Below, piece after piece: positions 1 through 8,800 of a DNA stretch of 64,000 nt. How positions within the stretch are numbered: the stretch's first letter is position 1; every line of letters begins with the position of its first letter. This stretch comes from Kocuria rosea subsp. polaris (lineage in GTDB: Bacteria > Actinomycetota > Actinomycetes > Actinomycetales > Micrococcaceae). The translations under genes and the position numbers were made by a program. Below the pieces are notes generated by a model. It was not told the DNA's origin. It saw only the letters and a program-made list of their open reading frames with translations, and ran no database searches. Location: NCBI GenBank assembly GCA_023896275.1, contig MLDA01000020.1, positions 1 to 64,000 of the forward strand, given 5' to 3'.

Positions 1-1
1 G

Positions 2-634
2 ACAGACCCGCAGCAGGGACCCTACGCTCAGGCGTCCGGTGCCGCGCCGTACGGGCAGGCCCCGCAGCCGCAGAAGGCCAGCGGCATCACGATCACCGCG
101 ATGGTGCTCGGCATCGTGGCCATCTGCATCTCGCTCATCCCGGTCGTGCATTACGCGGCGTTCGCCGTCGGCGCAGCGGCCGTCATCGTCGCGATCATCG
201 CCCTGGTCAGGAAGCGCCCCCGCAAGGGTTTCGCGCTGACCGGCCTCATCACAGGCGTGCTGTCTATCATCATCGCGATCGTCTGGTCCATCCTGGTCGC
301 GACCGCTTTTACCATGTTCGGTGAGGCGACCGGCGAGACCGCCGACTTCACCTTCGAAGCGGCGTCCGCGGAGCCCGCCGAGGTCACGTTCGTGACCACG
401 ATGACCGACATGGCGATGACCACGCAGTCCATTGGCGGGGGTGAGACCCTCAGCGAGCAGGTCGAGGCCAACCCACTGTTCGGGTCCGTCATCGTCTCCA
501 ATGACGATGGGTCGACGGGCGAAGTGGCCTGCCGCATTCTCGACGAGACGGGTGCCGTGATCTCCGAGCAGTCGGCCTCCGGTGCCGGCGCCGAGGCCAT
601 CTGCTCGGCCGCCGAAGGCACCTTCGGACAGTAA
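2..634 (+). CDS. DUF4190-type membrane protein (5' end outside window)
   Basis: The start lies before the window; 210 codons are visible. The visible part opens with a Pro/Gln/Gly/Ala-rich stretch (PQQGPYAQASG), followed by two hydrophobic segments at about visible residues 30-65 and 78-103 separated by a short basic loop (RKRPRKG), then an exported-looking domain of about 110 residues with two cysteines (CRILDE, ICSAAEG). A proline-rich cytoplasmic tail followed by paired membrane spans is the usual layout of actinobacterial DUF4190 proteins. No catalytic motif is visible and the function is unknown. The initiation codon cannot be judged; an internal ATG at 101 lies inside the first span and is not a likely start. 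Confidence 0.75.
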   Translation, partial: TDPQQGPYAQASGAAPYGQAPQPQKASGITITAMVLGIVAICISLIPVVHYAAFAVGAAAVIVAIIALVRKRPRKGFALTGLITGVLSIIIAIVWSILVATAFTMFGEATGETADFTFEAASAEPAEVTFVTTMTDMAMTTQSIGGGETLSEQVEANPLFGSVIVSNDDGSTGEVACRILDETGAVISEQSASGAGAEAICSAAEGTFGQ

Positions 635-665
635 CCGCACCACCAAGCCGCTGAGCGCGGCCCAC

Positions 666-703
666 GCGGCGGGTTACCGGGGTTTGCCCCGGTAGCCCGC
701 CGC
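666..703. terminator. Bidirectional terminator-like hairpin
   Basis: A 17-bp near-perfect stem (one G-U) at 666-682 and 687-703 closes a 4-base loop. It lies between two convergent genes and overlaps the last codons of the minus-strand inositol monophosphatase gene, so it probably ends transcription from both sides. Confidence 0.6.
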
Positions 704-1549
704 TCTGCGTCCGGCCATGACCCGTTCGACGACGGCGGTCGCCGTGGCGGCGTCCGCACCAGGGCCGTGGGCCAGGTAGGTGGGGGCCTCGTGGGCGGGC
801 CGGGCGACGTCGTCGTATTCGAAGGCCCGGTACGTGCCACCCGACTGCGTGACGAGGAACGCGCCGGCGGCGACGTCCCAGGGGTTGGTGTCGAACCCGA
901 GCGTGATGTCCGTCCAACCGGCGGCCACGTGGGCGAGCTCGAGTGCACCCGAGACCTTGCGGCGCACGGTCGAATAGGCCGTGACGAGCTCGGCAAACGC
1001 CTCGAGGCACGCGGGCCCGTCGGTGGCGATGTCCTCAGCGGAGGGGAAGTCGGTCATGACCGACCCCTGGCGCTCGTCGGCCGCGGCGACTGGTCGCAGC
1101 GGGGAGCCGTTGAGGTAGGCGCCGTCGGCGTCCGCGGCGAACATGAGGGACGCGATCGGGTCGTAGACGACACCCGCGACGACCTCGCCGTCGACGGCGG
1201 CCGCGATCGAGACGCAGAAGAACGCGACGCCGTGCGCGAAGTTGCTGGTCCCGTCGATCGGGTCGATGATCCACTCGACGCGGCCGGACCCGTGCACGCC
1301 GCCCTCCTCGCCCCGGAACCGGCTGTCCGGTACCGCGGCGGATAGTTGTTCGGTGATGCGGCGTTCGCTCGTGTGGTCGTACTCGGTCACGAGGTCGTGG
1401 TGGTTGCGCTTCGTGCCGGCGGAGAGGCCGGACCGGAAGGCCTCGCGCAGCAGGTCGCCGACGCCGCGGGCGGCGGCTTCTGCGCTCTGGCGGAGGTGAG
1501 CGGATTCTTGGACGGAGGCGGGCGAAGGAGAAGAAGTCTGCTCAGGCAC
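674..1549 (-). CDS. Inositol monophosphatase family protein
   Basis: A 291-residue Mg-dependent phosphatase of the IMPase/FIG superfamily, expected to hydrolyse inositol phosphates or related sugar phosphates in the cytoplasm. The metal-binding signature is complete: GEEGG (first metal-ligand Glu, about residue 81), WIIDPIDGTSNFAHG (about 93-107) and the C-terminal WDVAAGAFLV element (about 224). The length fits the family. The start is a GTG at 1549. A TAGGGT -10 element at 1561-1556 ends 6 bases before it and there is no ribosome-binding site, so the mRNA may be leaderless. The exact substrate (inositol phosphate, histidinol phosphate, PAP) cannot be read from sequence. Confidence 0.88.
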   Translation of the reverse strand: MPEQTSSPSPASVQESAHLRQSAEAAARGVGDLLREAFRSGLSAGTKRNHHDLVTEYDHTSERRITEQLSAAVPDSRFRGEEGGVHGSGRVEWIIDPIDGTSNFAHGVAFFCVSIAAAVDGEVVAGVVYDPIASLMFAADADGAYLNGSPLRPVAAADERQGSVMTDFPSAEDIATDGPACLEAFAELVTAYSTVRRKVSGALELAHVAAGWTDITLGFDTNPWDVAAGAFLVTQSGGTYRAFEYDDVARPAHEAPTYLAHGPGADAATATAVVERVMAGRRAAGYRGKPR

Positions 1550-1555
1550 GAGACC

Positions 1556-1561
1556 ACCCTA
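1556..1561 (-). promoter_or_regulatory. -10 element for a leaderless transcript
   Basis: TAGGGT read on the minus strand, 6 bases before the GTG start of the inositol monophosphatase gene. No convincing -35 element is seen. Confidence 0.4.
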
Positions 1562-1635
1562 TCGACATTCTGTGCGGCCGCGGCAGAGCGTGCGGCGGAC
1601 TCGTGGCGGGCTGGCCGACGTGAAAGACTGACCTC

Positions 1636-2757
1636 ATGCCCGCAACCAGCAACGCCGGGGATGACTCCCAGCAACGGGACCACGTCGGCTTCCGCCTCGA
1701 GAACTCCTGGCACGCCTTCCGCGAACGTCATTCGCGTTCGCGCGGCCACGTCCCGACCGTCACCCCGTTCCGCGGATACGGGGTCAGCGGGCGCGTGGAC
1801 GCGTCGTCGTTCCCGACGGTCGCCGCCGACCGTGCAACCGACGACGACGGCGCGCACGGCTGGGTGCGCATCCTCGCCCGCGTGGTGCTCGCCCGCCCGG
1901 GCGCCTTCTTCAACGGGCTGCGCCACTCCAAGGTCGTCGCCGACGGCGTGCGCGGCTGGCGCAACTTCATCTCCCCGCCGATCCCGTACGCCGAGGTCGA
2001 GGCGCGCGTGGGCGGGAAGACGTTCTACCTGGACGCCGACCGCGGCGGGGTGCTCGACGTGCGCATCGCCGTCGACCTCGAGCCCGGCTGGCACGACGTC
2101 GTGCTGATCTCCGAGGGATCGGAGCCCGCCACCGTGGCCGTGCAGGTCATCGACGAGAAGGCCCAGTCCGGGATCATCTGCGACGTCGACGACACGGTCG
2201 TCGTCACCGCGCTGCCGCGGCCCCTGCTCGCGGCCTGGAACTCGTTTGTGCTCTCCGAACACGCCCGCGTCGCGACGCCAGGGATGGCCGTGATGATGGA
2301 GCGGCTCGTCGCGAAGGCCCCGGGCGCCCCCGTGCTGTACCTCTCGACCGGCGCCTGGAATGCGGCCGCGACGCTGACCCGCTTCCTCAGCCGCAACCTC
2401 TACCCCAAGGGAACCCTCCTGCTCACCGACTGGGGCCCGACCGAGCACCGCTGGTTCCGTTCGGGCATGCAGCACAAGGTCGACGAGCTGCGGCGCCTCG
2501 CGGAGGAATTCCCCGCGGTGCGGTGGATCCTCATCGGCGACGACGGGCAGCACGACCCCGAGATCTACGCTGAGTTCGCCAAGCGCCACCCCGACCAGGT
2601 GCGCGCGATCGTGATCCGCCAGCTCACGCCGTCGGAGGCCGTGCTCGCCGGCGGCCGCTCCGACCACACGGTCAACGCGACGCCCGGGGTGCCGTGGGTG
2701 TACGGCCCGGACGGGCACACGATCTGCTCGCAACTGCGCCGACTCGGCGTCATCTAG
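1636..2757 (+). CDS. App1-family (DUF2183) phosphatase domain protein
   Basis: A 373-residue protein with the conserved catalytic domain of yeast App1 phosphatidate phosphatase and its bacterial relatives. The haloacid-dehalogenase-like signature DVDDTVVVT sits near residue 180, followed by the conserved YLSTGAWN (about 235), LLTDWGP (about 262) and IGDDGQHDPEIY (about 300) blocks. The N-terminal 170 residues form the family's less conserved beta-rich region. In bacteria the substrate is unproved; a lipid-phosphate phosphatase role is inferred. There is no signal peptide. The ATG at 1636 is the first in-frame Met and fits the homologous N terminus. Confidence 0.85.
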   Translation: MPATSNAGDDSQQRDHVGFRLENSWHAFRERHSRSRGHVPTVTPFRGYGVSGRVDASSFPTVAADRATDDDGAHGWVRILARVVLARPGAFFNGLRHSKVVADGVRGWRNFISPPIPYAEVEARVGGKTFYLDADRGGVLDVRIAVDLEPGWHDVVLISEGSEPATVAVQVIDEKAQSGIICDVDDTVVVTALPRPLLAAWNSFVLSEHARVATPGMAVMMERLVAKAPGAPVLYLSTGAWNAAATLTRFLSRNLYPKGTLLLTDWGPTEHRWFRSGMQHKVDELRRLAEEFPAVRWILIGDDGQHDPEIYAEFAKRHPDQVRAIVIRQLTPSEAVLAGGRSDHTVNATPGVPWVYGPDGHTICSQLRRLGVI

Positions 2758-2793
2758 GTACGCGGCGCGCCGGCGCCGCCGGAAGGGGAGGAC

Positions 2794-3258
2794 ATGACGG
2801 GACGCAGACTGACCGTCGAGGTGCCGATGCGGTGGGCCGACATGGACGCCTACGGCCACATCAACAACGTGAACCTCGTGCGCATGATGGAGGAGGCGCG
2901 TATCGGCGCCTTCGGCGTGCCCGGGGGGACCGGCCGACCGGGCGTCGACCCCGCCGTCGACCTCTTCTCGAGAGTCGGCGACGACACGCAAACCCTGGTC
3001 GTCGAGCACCGGGTCCGCTACGTGCGCCCGCTGGACTACCGCAACGTGCCCGCGATCGTCGACGTCTGGGTCTCCGCGGTCAAACCCGCCACGTTCGAGC
3101 TGAGCTACCTGTTTCGCGACCCCGTCGACGGGCACGAGTGCGTGCGCGCGTCCACGACGCTCGCGTTCTTCTCCGCCGTCGACGAGCGGCTACTGCGGAT
3201 CCCCGCGGAACACCGCGAGGCACTGCGCGAATTCCTCGGCGACCCGCTTTTCACCTGA
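2794..3258 (+). CDS. Acyl-CoA thioesterase (4HBT hotdog fold)
   Basis: A 154-residue hotdog-fold protein with the 4HBT signature RWADMDAYGHINN (about residues 13-25), whose Asp is the usual catalytic residue in the YbgC/4-hydroxybenzoyl-CoA thioesterase group. It should hydrolyse acyl-CoA thioesters in the cytoplasm. GGAAGGGGAGG lies just before the ATG. It follows the App1-type gene by 36 bases on the same strand and may be co-transcribed, both products touching lipid metabolism. It abuts the convergent gene without a gap. Confidence 0.9.
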   Translation: MTGRRLTVEVPMRWADMDAYGHINNVNLVRMMEEARIGAFGVPGGTGRPGVDPAVDLFSRVGDDTQTLVVEHRVRYVRPLDYRNVPAIVDVWVSAVKPATFELSYLFRDPVDGHECVRASTTLAFFSAVDERLLRIPAEHREALREFLGDPLFT

Positions 3259-3690
3259 TCATCCGGCCAGCGCGGTTGCGACCGCGGCTCGCCGGGACGG
3301 CTCCTCCGCGGGACGCGGCCGGCACACCCCGAGCGGCCGCGGCGAGACGTTGAGCACCCGACGCGTCCGCTCGCGGCCGCGCCCGATCCGCGGGCCGATG
3401 AGTGCGCGGGCGCCGGGCACCCAGCGGCAGGGCCTGCCGATGGGCAGGTGGTCAGCGACCTCGGCCAGCTGGTGGTGGTAGACGCTCATCGAACCGCCGG
3501 ACGCGAGGAGGACGTCGATCCGGCCGCTCGACCGGTGCAGGCCCGTGATCGTTGCGCGGACCGTGCTGTGGCGGTGGTTGATGGCGGCCTCGATCACGGC
3601 GACGATCGCGACCGGTGCGAGGTGGTGGCCGGGGTCGATCGAGCAGCAGGACGATGCTGCTTCGGAACGGTCGGCGAAGACAAGGGACAT
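3259..3690 (-). CDS. Hypothetical protein, 143 residues
   Basis: No family is recognised. The start at 3690 is chosen because GGAGGAA lies 7 bases upstream; the open frame extends 22 codons further without a binding site. The N-terminal third contains a CC pair and several His (DPGHHLAP, INHRHS, YHHQLAEV); the middle has beta-rich character (TVRATITGLHRSSGRIDVLLASGG); the C-terminal 45 residues are strongly basic and Pro-rich, suggesting nucleic-acid contact or disorder. It is divergent from the siderophore-interacting gene and could share its iron-box region. Codon use resembles its neighbours. Confidence 0.6.
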   Translation of the reverse strand: MSLVFADRSEAASSCCSIDPGHHLAPVAIVAVIEAAINHRHSTVRATITGLHRSSGRIDVLLASGGSMSVYHHQLAEVADHLPIGRPCRWVPGARALIGPRIGRGRERTRRVLNVSPRPLGVCRPRPAEEPSRRAAVATALAG

Positions 3691-4008
3691 GAGAGGTTCC
3701 TCCGTTGCTCTTGCCCGGACGCGGTCTGCGCCAGGCCGCTTCGTCATCCGAACCACCCACGAGGGTCCACCGCGGCCGGGACGGCTGGCGGGGACCGGAG
3801 ACTTCTTCGAGCATGGGGTTGGTGTGCGGCCGGGTCGGAGCCCGTGTCTTGGCCGCCTCTCGTGAAGCTGATCCCACTATAGCCGCATCCCGATTCTCCG
3901 GCGGCGCTGGCGCGGGTTTGGTGCCGGTTTGCAATCGAAATACGCTTAGGGCAACCTAACTCAGGTGGGCTGCAATGGCACACGAGTCGACGAAGGAGAA
4001 GCGAACAC
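3691..4008. other. Intergenic region with divergent promoters
   Basis: A 318-base region without a credible gene. It carries an iron-box promoter on the right (see next entry). On the minus strand TATAGT at 3881-3876 is a possible -10 for the hypothetical gene, with no good -35. Confidence 0.5.
3918..3959 (+). promoter_or_regulatory. Promoter with DtxR/IdeR-like iron box
   Basis: TTGGTG (3918-3923), a 17-base spacer and TACGCT (3941-3946) form a plausible promoter. The segment 3941-3959 contains TTAGGGCAACCTAA and matches about 14 of 19 positions of the DtxR/IdeR consensus TTAGGTTAGSCTAACCTAA, overlapping the -10. Repression by the iron-loaded regulator is inferred and fits the siderophore-related gene downstream. 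Confidence 0.55.
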
Positions 4009-4866
4009 ATGGCTGATCAGCGGCAGACCCGCGGCCCCAAGCCTCAGGTCGTCATGGAGGTCGTCGCGGCGCGCCGGCTCGGCGACCATTTCGTCCGGCT
4101 CACACTCGGCGGCGATGGTTTCGCGTCCTTCCAGGACAAGCCGGCGACTGACAAATACATCAAACTGCTCTTCGCGGACCCGGCGCTCGGGCTGGCCCCG
4201 CCGTACGATATGCAGGAGCTCGCCACCCGGCTGGCACCGGAGCAGATGCCCGTCCGGCGCACGTACACGGTCCGCCGCGTCGACCACGCCGCCGGCACGA
4301 TCGACGTCGACTTCGTCATCCACGGCGACGAGGGCCTCGCGGGCCCGTGGGCCGCGAACGCAGCACCCGGAGATGTGGTCTGCTTCATGGGCCCGGGCGG
4401 CATGTACGCGCCGGACCCCGAGGCGGACTGGCACCTGCTGGTGGGAGACGAATCGGCACTGCCGGCGATCTCGGCGGCGCTCGAGGCGATGGATCCCGCC
4501 GCTCGCGGCGAGGCCTACCTCGAGGTCGCCTCGGCGGAGGATGAGCTCGAGCTCGACGCCCCCGCCGGTATCCGCGTGCACTGGCTGCACCGCGGCGCGG
4601 CGTTCACGCCGGAGACCACGGGACTCGTGGATGCCGTCGTCGAGGGCGACTGGCACGCCGGCGACGTGCAGGTCTTCGCGCATGGCGAGCGCGAGTCGAT
4701 GAAGCAGCTGCGTGCCCACCTGACCGACGTCCGCGGGGTCGGGCGCAAACGCATGTCCCTCTCGGCGTACTGGGCGTACGGCCGCGCCGAGGACGCCTTC
4801 CAGGCGGAGAAGCGCGAGCCCGTGGGGCAGATCTTCCCGGAGGACGAGGCCGCCCCGGCGAAGTAG
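4009..4866 (+). CDS. Siderophore-interacting protein (FAD-dependent ferric-siderophore reductase)
   Basis: A 285-residue member of the ViuB/SIP flavoprotein family, which reduces Fe(III)-siderophores in the cytoplasm with NAD(P)H and releases iron. The FAD-binding beta-barrel is visible with RRTYTVRRVD (about residues 83-92) and the loop WAANAAPGDVVCFMGPGG (about 114-131); the NAD(P)H half follows with LLVGDESALPAISAALE (about 144) and the C-terminal YWAYGRAEDAF block. AAGGAG lies 10 bases before the ATG. An iron box overlaps the promoter, so expression under iron starvation is expected. It stands alone, without transport genes beside it. Confidence 0.92.
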   Translation: MADQRQTRGPKPQVVMEVVAARRLGDHFVRLTLGGDGFASFQDKPATDKYIKLLFADPALGLAPPYDMQELATRLAPEQMPVRRTYTVRRVDHAAGTIDVDFVIHGDEGLAGPWAANAAPGDVVCFMGPGGMYAPDPEADWHLLVGDESALPAISAALEAMDPAARGEAYLEVASAEDELELDAPAGIRVHWLHRGAAFTPETTGLVDAVVEGDWHAGDVQVFAHGERESMKQLRAHLTDVRGVGRKRMSLSAYWAYGRAEDAFQAEKREPVGQIFPEDEAAPAK

Positions 4867-4877
4867 CCGGCCGTTGC

Positions 4878-5876
4878 TCAGTCGGCGAAGACCTCGGAGT
4901 CGACGCTGGCTTGCTGGCCCTCCGTGTAGCGGGCACCGTGGATCGTCGTCTGGCCGATGATTGCCGAGCACGCGGCGACGGTCTCGGCGTCGAGCACGAC
5001 GTCGTCAGCCCAGCTGTTCTCGATCAGGTGGTCGCGCTTCGCGGTGCCGGGGATGGAGAGCACGTGCTCGCCCTGGGCGTGCACCCAGGCGAGCGCGAGC
5101 TGGGCGAGCGAGATGCCGACGGCCTCGGCGATGGGCCGCAGGGCGTCGACGAGGCGCAGGTTCTGCGGATAATTCTCGGACGTGAAACGCGGCATGAAGC
5201 TGCGGATGTCGGACTCGGGCAGCTCCCACGGGCGCTCAAGGGTGCCGGCGAGCAGGGCGCGGGAGAGCGGGGAGAAGGCGACGAATGCCGTGCCGTTCTC
5301 GCGGCAGGCCTCGATCATGCCCAGCTCCGGGTTGCGCGTCGCGAGCGAGTATTCGTTCTGTACGGCGGCGACGTGATGCACGGATTCGGCGCGCTGGAGC
5401 GTCGCGACGGAGACCTCGGAGAGCCCGATCGAGCGGATCTTGCCCTCGGACACCAGCTCACCCAGCGCCCCGACGCTCTCCTCGATCGGGATCTTCCGGT
5501 CGAGCCGGTGCAGGTAGTAGAGGTCGATGGTCTCGGTGCCGAGGCGCCGCAGCGAGGCCTCGGCCTGTCGCTTGATCGACGCGGGCTCGCCGTCGATCAC
5601 GGTCTCGCCGCGTTCGTTCCGACGCAATCCGCACTTGCTGGCGAGGAAGACCTCGTCCCGGCGGTTGCCCAGCGCCTCGCCGAGGAGCTCCTCGCTGGCC
5701 CCGTGCCCGTAGAGCGTCGCGGTGTCGAAGTGATCGACGCCGACATCCAACGCCGCCCGGAACAGGGCCACCGCGTCGTCCCGGCTCGGGAACGACGAGT
5801 AGCCGTGGGTGACGTTCATGCAACCCAGACCGGTGGGCCGCACGCGGGCGTGGGCGAGTGCGCGTTGTTGGCTCAT
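4878..5876 (-). CDS. Aldo/keto reductase
   Basis: A 332-residue NADPH-dependent oxidoreductase of the AKR superfamily. The tetrad is visible: Asp and Tyr in VDHFDTATLYGHG (about residues 42-54), Lys in FLASKCGLR (about 74-82) and His in YYLHRLDR (about 117-124). SLAQLALAWVHAQGEHVLSIPG and the following segment form the NADPH-binding C-terminal part. The start at 5876 overlaps the stop of the upstream nuclease/helicase gene as ATGA, so translation is probably coupled. The open frame continues upstream of this ATG only by chance in GC-rich sequence. The substrate is unknown. Confidence 0.9.
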   Translation of the reverse strand: MSQQRALAHARVRPTGLGCMNVTHGYSSFPSRDDAVALFRAALDVGVDHFDTATLYGHGASEELLGEALGNRRDEVFLASKCGLRRNERGETVIDGEPASIKRQAEASLRRLGTETIDLYYLHRLDRKIPIEESVGALGELVSEGKIRSIGLSEVSVATLQRAESVHHVAAVQNEYSLATRNPELGMIEACRENGTAFVAFSPLSRALLAGTLERPWELPESDIRSFMPRFTSENYPQNLRLVDALRPIAEAVGISLAQLALAWVHAQGEHVLSIPGTAKRDHLIENSWADDVVLDAETVAACSAIIGQTTIHGARYTEGQQASVDSEVFAD

Positions 5877-8800
5877 GCGTTCTGTTCTAGCACGACGGCG
5901 GCCGTCGGGCTGAGTTGGAGGAAGGCCCCGAGCTCGACCATCGCGTCCGGGGTGGTCGGCATGAAGCCGGTCAGTTCGGGGGACCGGACGATGACCGCCC
6001 GCCACATCCCGCGGGAGACGGCGACGTTGAGCCGGTTCCGGTTGAGCAGGAATTCCATCCCGCGGGGCGCATCGGCAGCGGACGAACACGCCATCGACAC
6101 GATCACGACGGGAGCCTCCTGGCCCTGGAACTTGTCGACCGTGCCGACGCGCACGCCGGGCAAGTCCGCCGCAGCGAGCCGCTCGCGCAGCATCGCGACC
6201 TGGGCGTTGTAGGCGGCGACGACGAGGAAGTCCTCCGGTGCCAGGGGGCGGGCCGGCTCGTCGGGACGGTCCTGCCACGTCAGCCCGAGGTGCCTGCGGA
6301 TCTGGTCGACGACGACGTCGGCCTCCTCGGCGGAGGAGACGGTGTTGGCCTCGTGCTCGACGAGCACGGTTTCGACGCCGGGCGCCGCGCCGTCGAGATG
6401 CCGCTCGGAAGCCGCGGGGGCGGAGGCGAGCTGGCCGTCGTAGCTCAGGCGGGAAACAGCGGCGCAGAGTGTCGGGTGCATGCGCCAGGAATCGGCGAGG
6501 AAGTACCCGAACTCCGGCGGCAAGGTGGGGTGTCCGGCGGAGAGCCAGCCGAGGGCGGACGTGTCGACGGGCACGGGGTGGGTGCCCTGGGTGACCTGCG
6601 GCAGCTGCTGCGGGTCGCCCAGCAGCAGCAGATTCTTCGCCGCCTGCCCGACGGCCAGCGTGTTCGCGAGGGAGAACTGGCCGGCCTCGTCGATGACGAG
6701 CAGGTCGAGGCCGCCGCGGGGCACAGTACTCCCCGTCATGGTCCAGGCGGTGCCGCCGATCAGGCAGCCCCCGGGTTCGGCGAGCAGCGCGGTGATCCGC
6801 TTGGGGTCGGTGTGTTCCCAGGGAACCGGGGCTGCTGGGTCCTTCGGCTTCTTTGCCACCCGCCCCGGGTCGACCCCGGCGTCGATCGCCTTGGCGAGCA
6901 TCCCGTCGACGGTCACGTGGCCCTGCGAGACGACGCCGATCTTCCATCCCTGCTCGACGAGGGCGGCGATGACGTGCGAGCCGAGGTACGTCTTGCCCGT
7001 CCCCGGCGGACCCTGGACAGCGAGGTAGGAGTTCTGCAGGCGCAGGACCGCCTCGGTGACGGCACTGATGTAGTCGTGCCCGAGGGTGGTCGAAGCCGCC
7101 TCCGGCAGGGGAGCATCACCGGCGAGGCGCGGCGGGGTGCGTGTAAGGACGTCGAGGGCTGCCGTGCGGGGCAGCGCGGGCAGGGAGGTGCCGACGTCGC
7201 GGGCGACCTCCGCGAGCGCCTCCTCGATCGATGCCGTGCGGATGGGCTGGTCGGGGGTCAGAGCCATCGGCAGGGCGTCGTGAGGCTCGCCCCCGGACTT
7301 CGTCTTCTCGGTGCAGGTCAGCGTCACGGAGCCGTCGGCGTGGCGGAGGACCTCGTCGACCCGCAGGCCGAAGGCGCCGCCGCGGGCGCCGGCGTCGTAC
7401 GCGTGCGCCGGGTTCGCGAGCTCGGGCGGGGCCGGTGCCGCGTACATCGCGAACCAGGTCGATCCGGGCCGCAGGTCCGAGCCCTCGGCCGCGGTCCCGC
7501 GCAGACTCAGCTGGCGTGCGAAAGTGCGCTTGCGACGTGGCTTCTCCCAGTCCTCGATCACGCGGGCTGAGCTCACGACGACGACGTCGCGAGTGTCCTG
7601 CCACGTCATCGGGTCGGTTTCGAGCCGGTCGAAGTGCCCCCACCAGTACTGCTTGCGCTCGCGCCGGTGGAATCCGGTCGCGGCGGCGACCATGGCGACG
7701 GCCTGCTGCTGGGGGTCGAGCGCGGCGTCTCGTGGCAGCTGCGCGAGATAGTCCGCGAGGCGCGCCTCCTCGGCGGTCGGCTCGGCGTCAGAATCCATCG
7801 GGTCCGCTTCCGGCTCCGGCGGGGTGTCCGCGACCGCCGGCGCGCGGTCGGCGAGGGTGAGCAGCCAGTCGCGCAGACGCAGGGTGGAGACGCAGTCGTA
7901 TTCGTTGTAGGCGCGGATGGACTCGAGCACCTCGGCCGCGCCGTGGCGGTCACCCGCGTCGCGGGCGGCGGTGTAGTGGGCGTAGGCGACGACGGAGGCA
8001 CCGGCGTTCGTGACGTCGCCGACGCGGTGTTCGTCCCCCATGTAGAAGGGCTCGAGCCGCTTGATCGAGTACGAGTCGGCGCTGATGCGCAGCGAGCCGT
8101 GCACGGTCTCGAGCAGATCGACGAGCAGGCCCGTGCGCAGCCACTCGTCGATGGTGTCCTCGCACGCGCCGTGGCGTGCGGCGAGGTTGCGCAGCGCCGT
8201 CTTCTCGTAGGCGGCGTAGTGGTAGATCCGCAGGCCGGGGAAGCGCCGCCGCCGTTCCTCGACGTACGCGACGAAGTCCAGGAACGCCCGGCGTTCCTCA
8301 GCCCGGCTGTGCGCCCAGAAGGGGCGGAATACCGGCGCGACACCGTCGTCCTCGACCACGCCGAAGAGGTACTCGAGCCCCCAGGATCCGTCCGCTCCGT
8401 CTTGGAACATGGGGTCGCCTTCGAAGTCGAAGAAGAGGTCACCGGCATCGGGCGCGGGCAGGCGCCCGATCGTGTGCTGCTCGACGAGGCGGTAACGCAG
8501 ATTCGCATCTCCCGGGGCGTGCCCGTCGCCCTGGTCGGCGCCGGACTGCATGCGGGCCTGTTCGCGCAGCCGCTTCACTGGCCCGGGCAGCTGGTCGGCG
8601 CCGAACGCGTGATCGCCGAGCTGTGCCAGGTCCGCGACGGTTGCGACGCCGGCCGCGCGCAGCTTCTTGCGCATGGGCTGCGACATGCGGGCGACGAGCA
8701 GCAGATCGTCGCGGGCTTCGGCCTCCAGTCGGCAGTAGTCGCACCGGCCGCACGCGGAGACACCCGGCTGGTCCCACTCGACGGGTTGGTTGCGGCGCAG

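Noticed and set aside
5877-6947. The aldo/keto reductase frame stays open for a further 1 kb upstream and could suggest a fusion.
   Set aside because: This part lies over the nuclease/helicase gene in another frame, is Arg/Pro-rich without homology, and the ATGA overlap gives a normal start.
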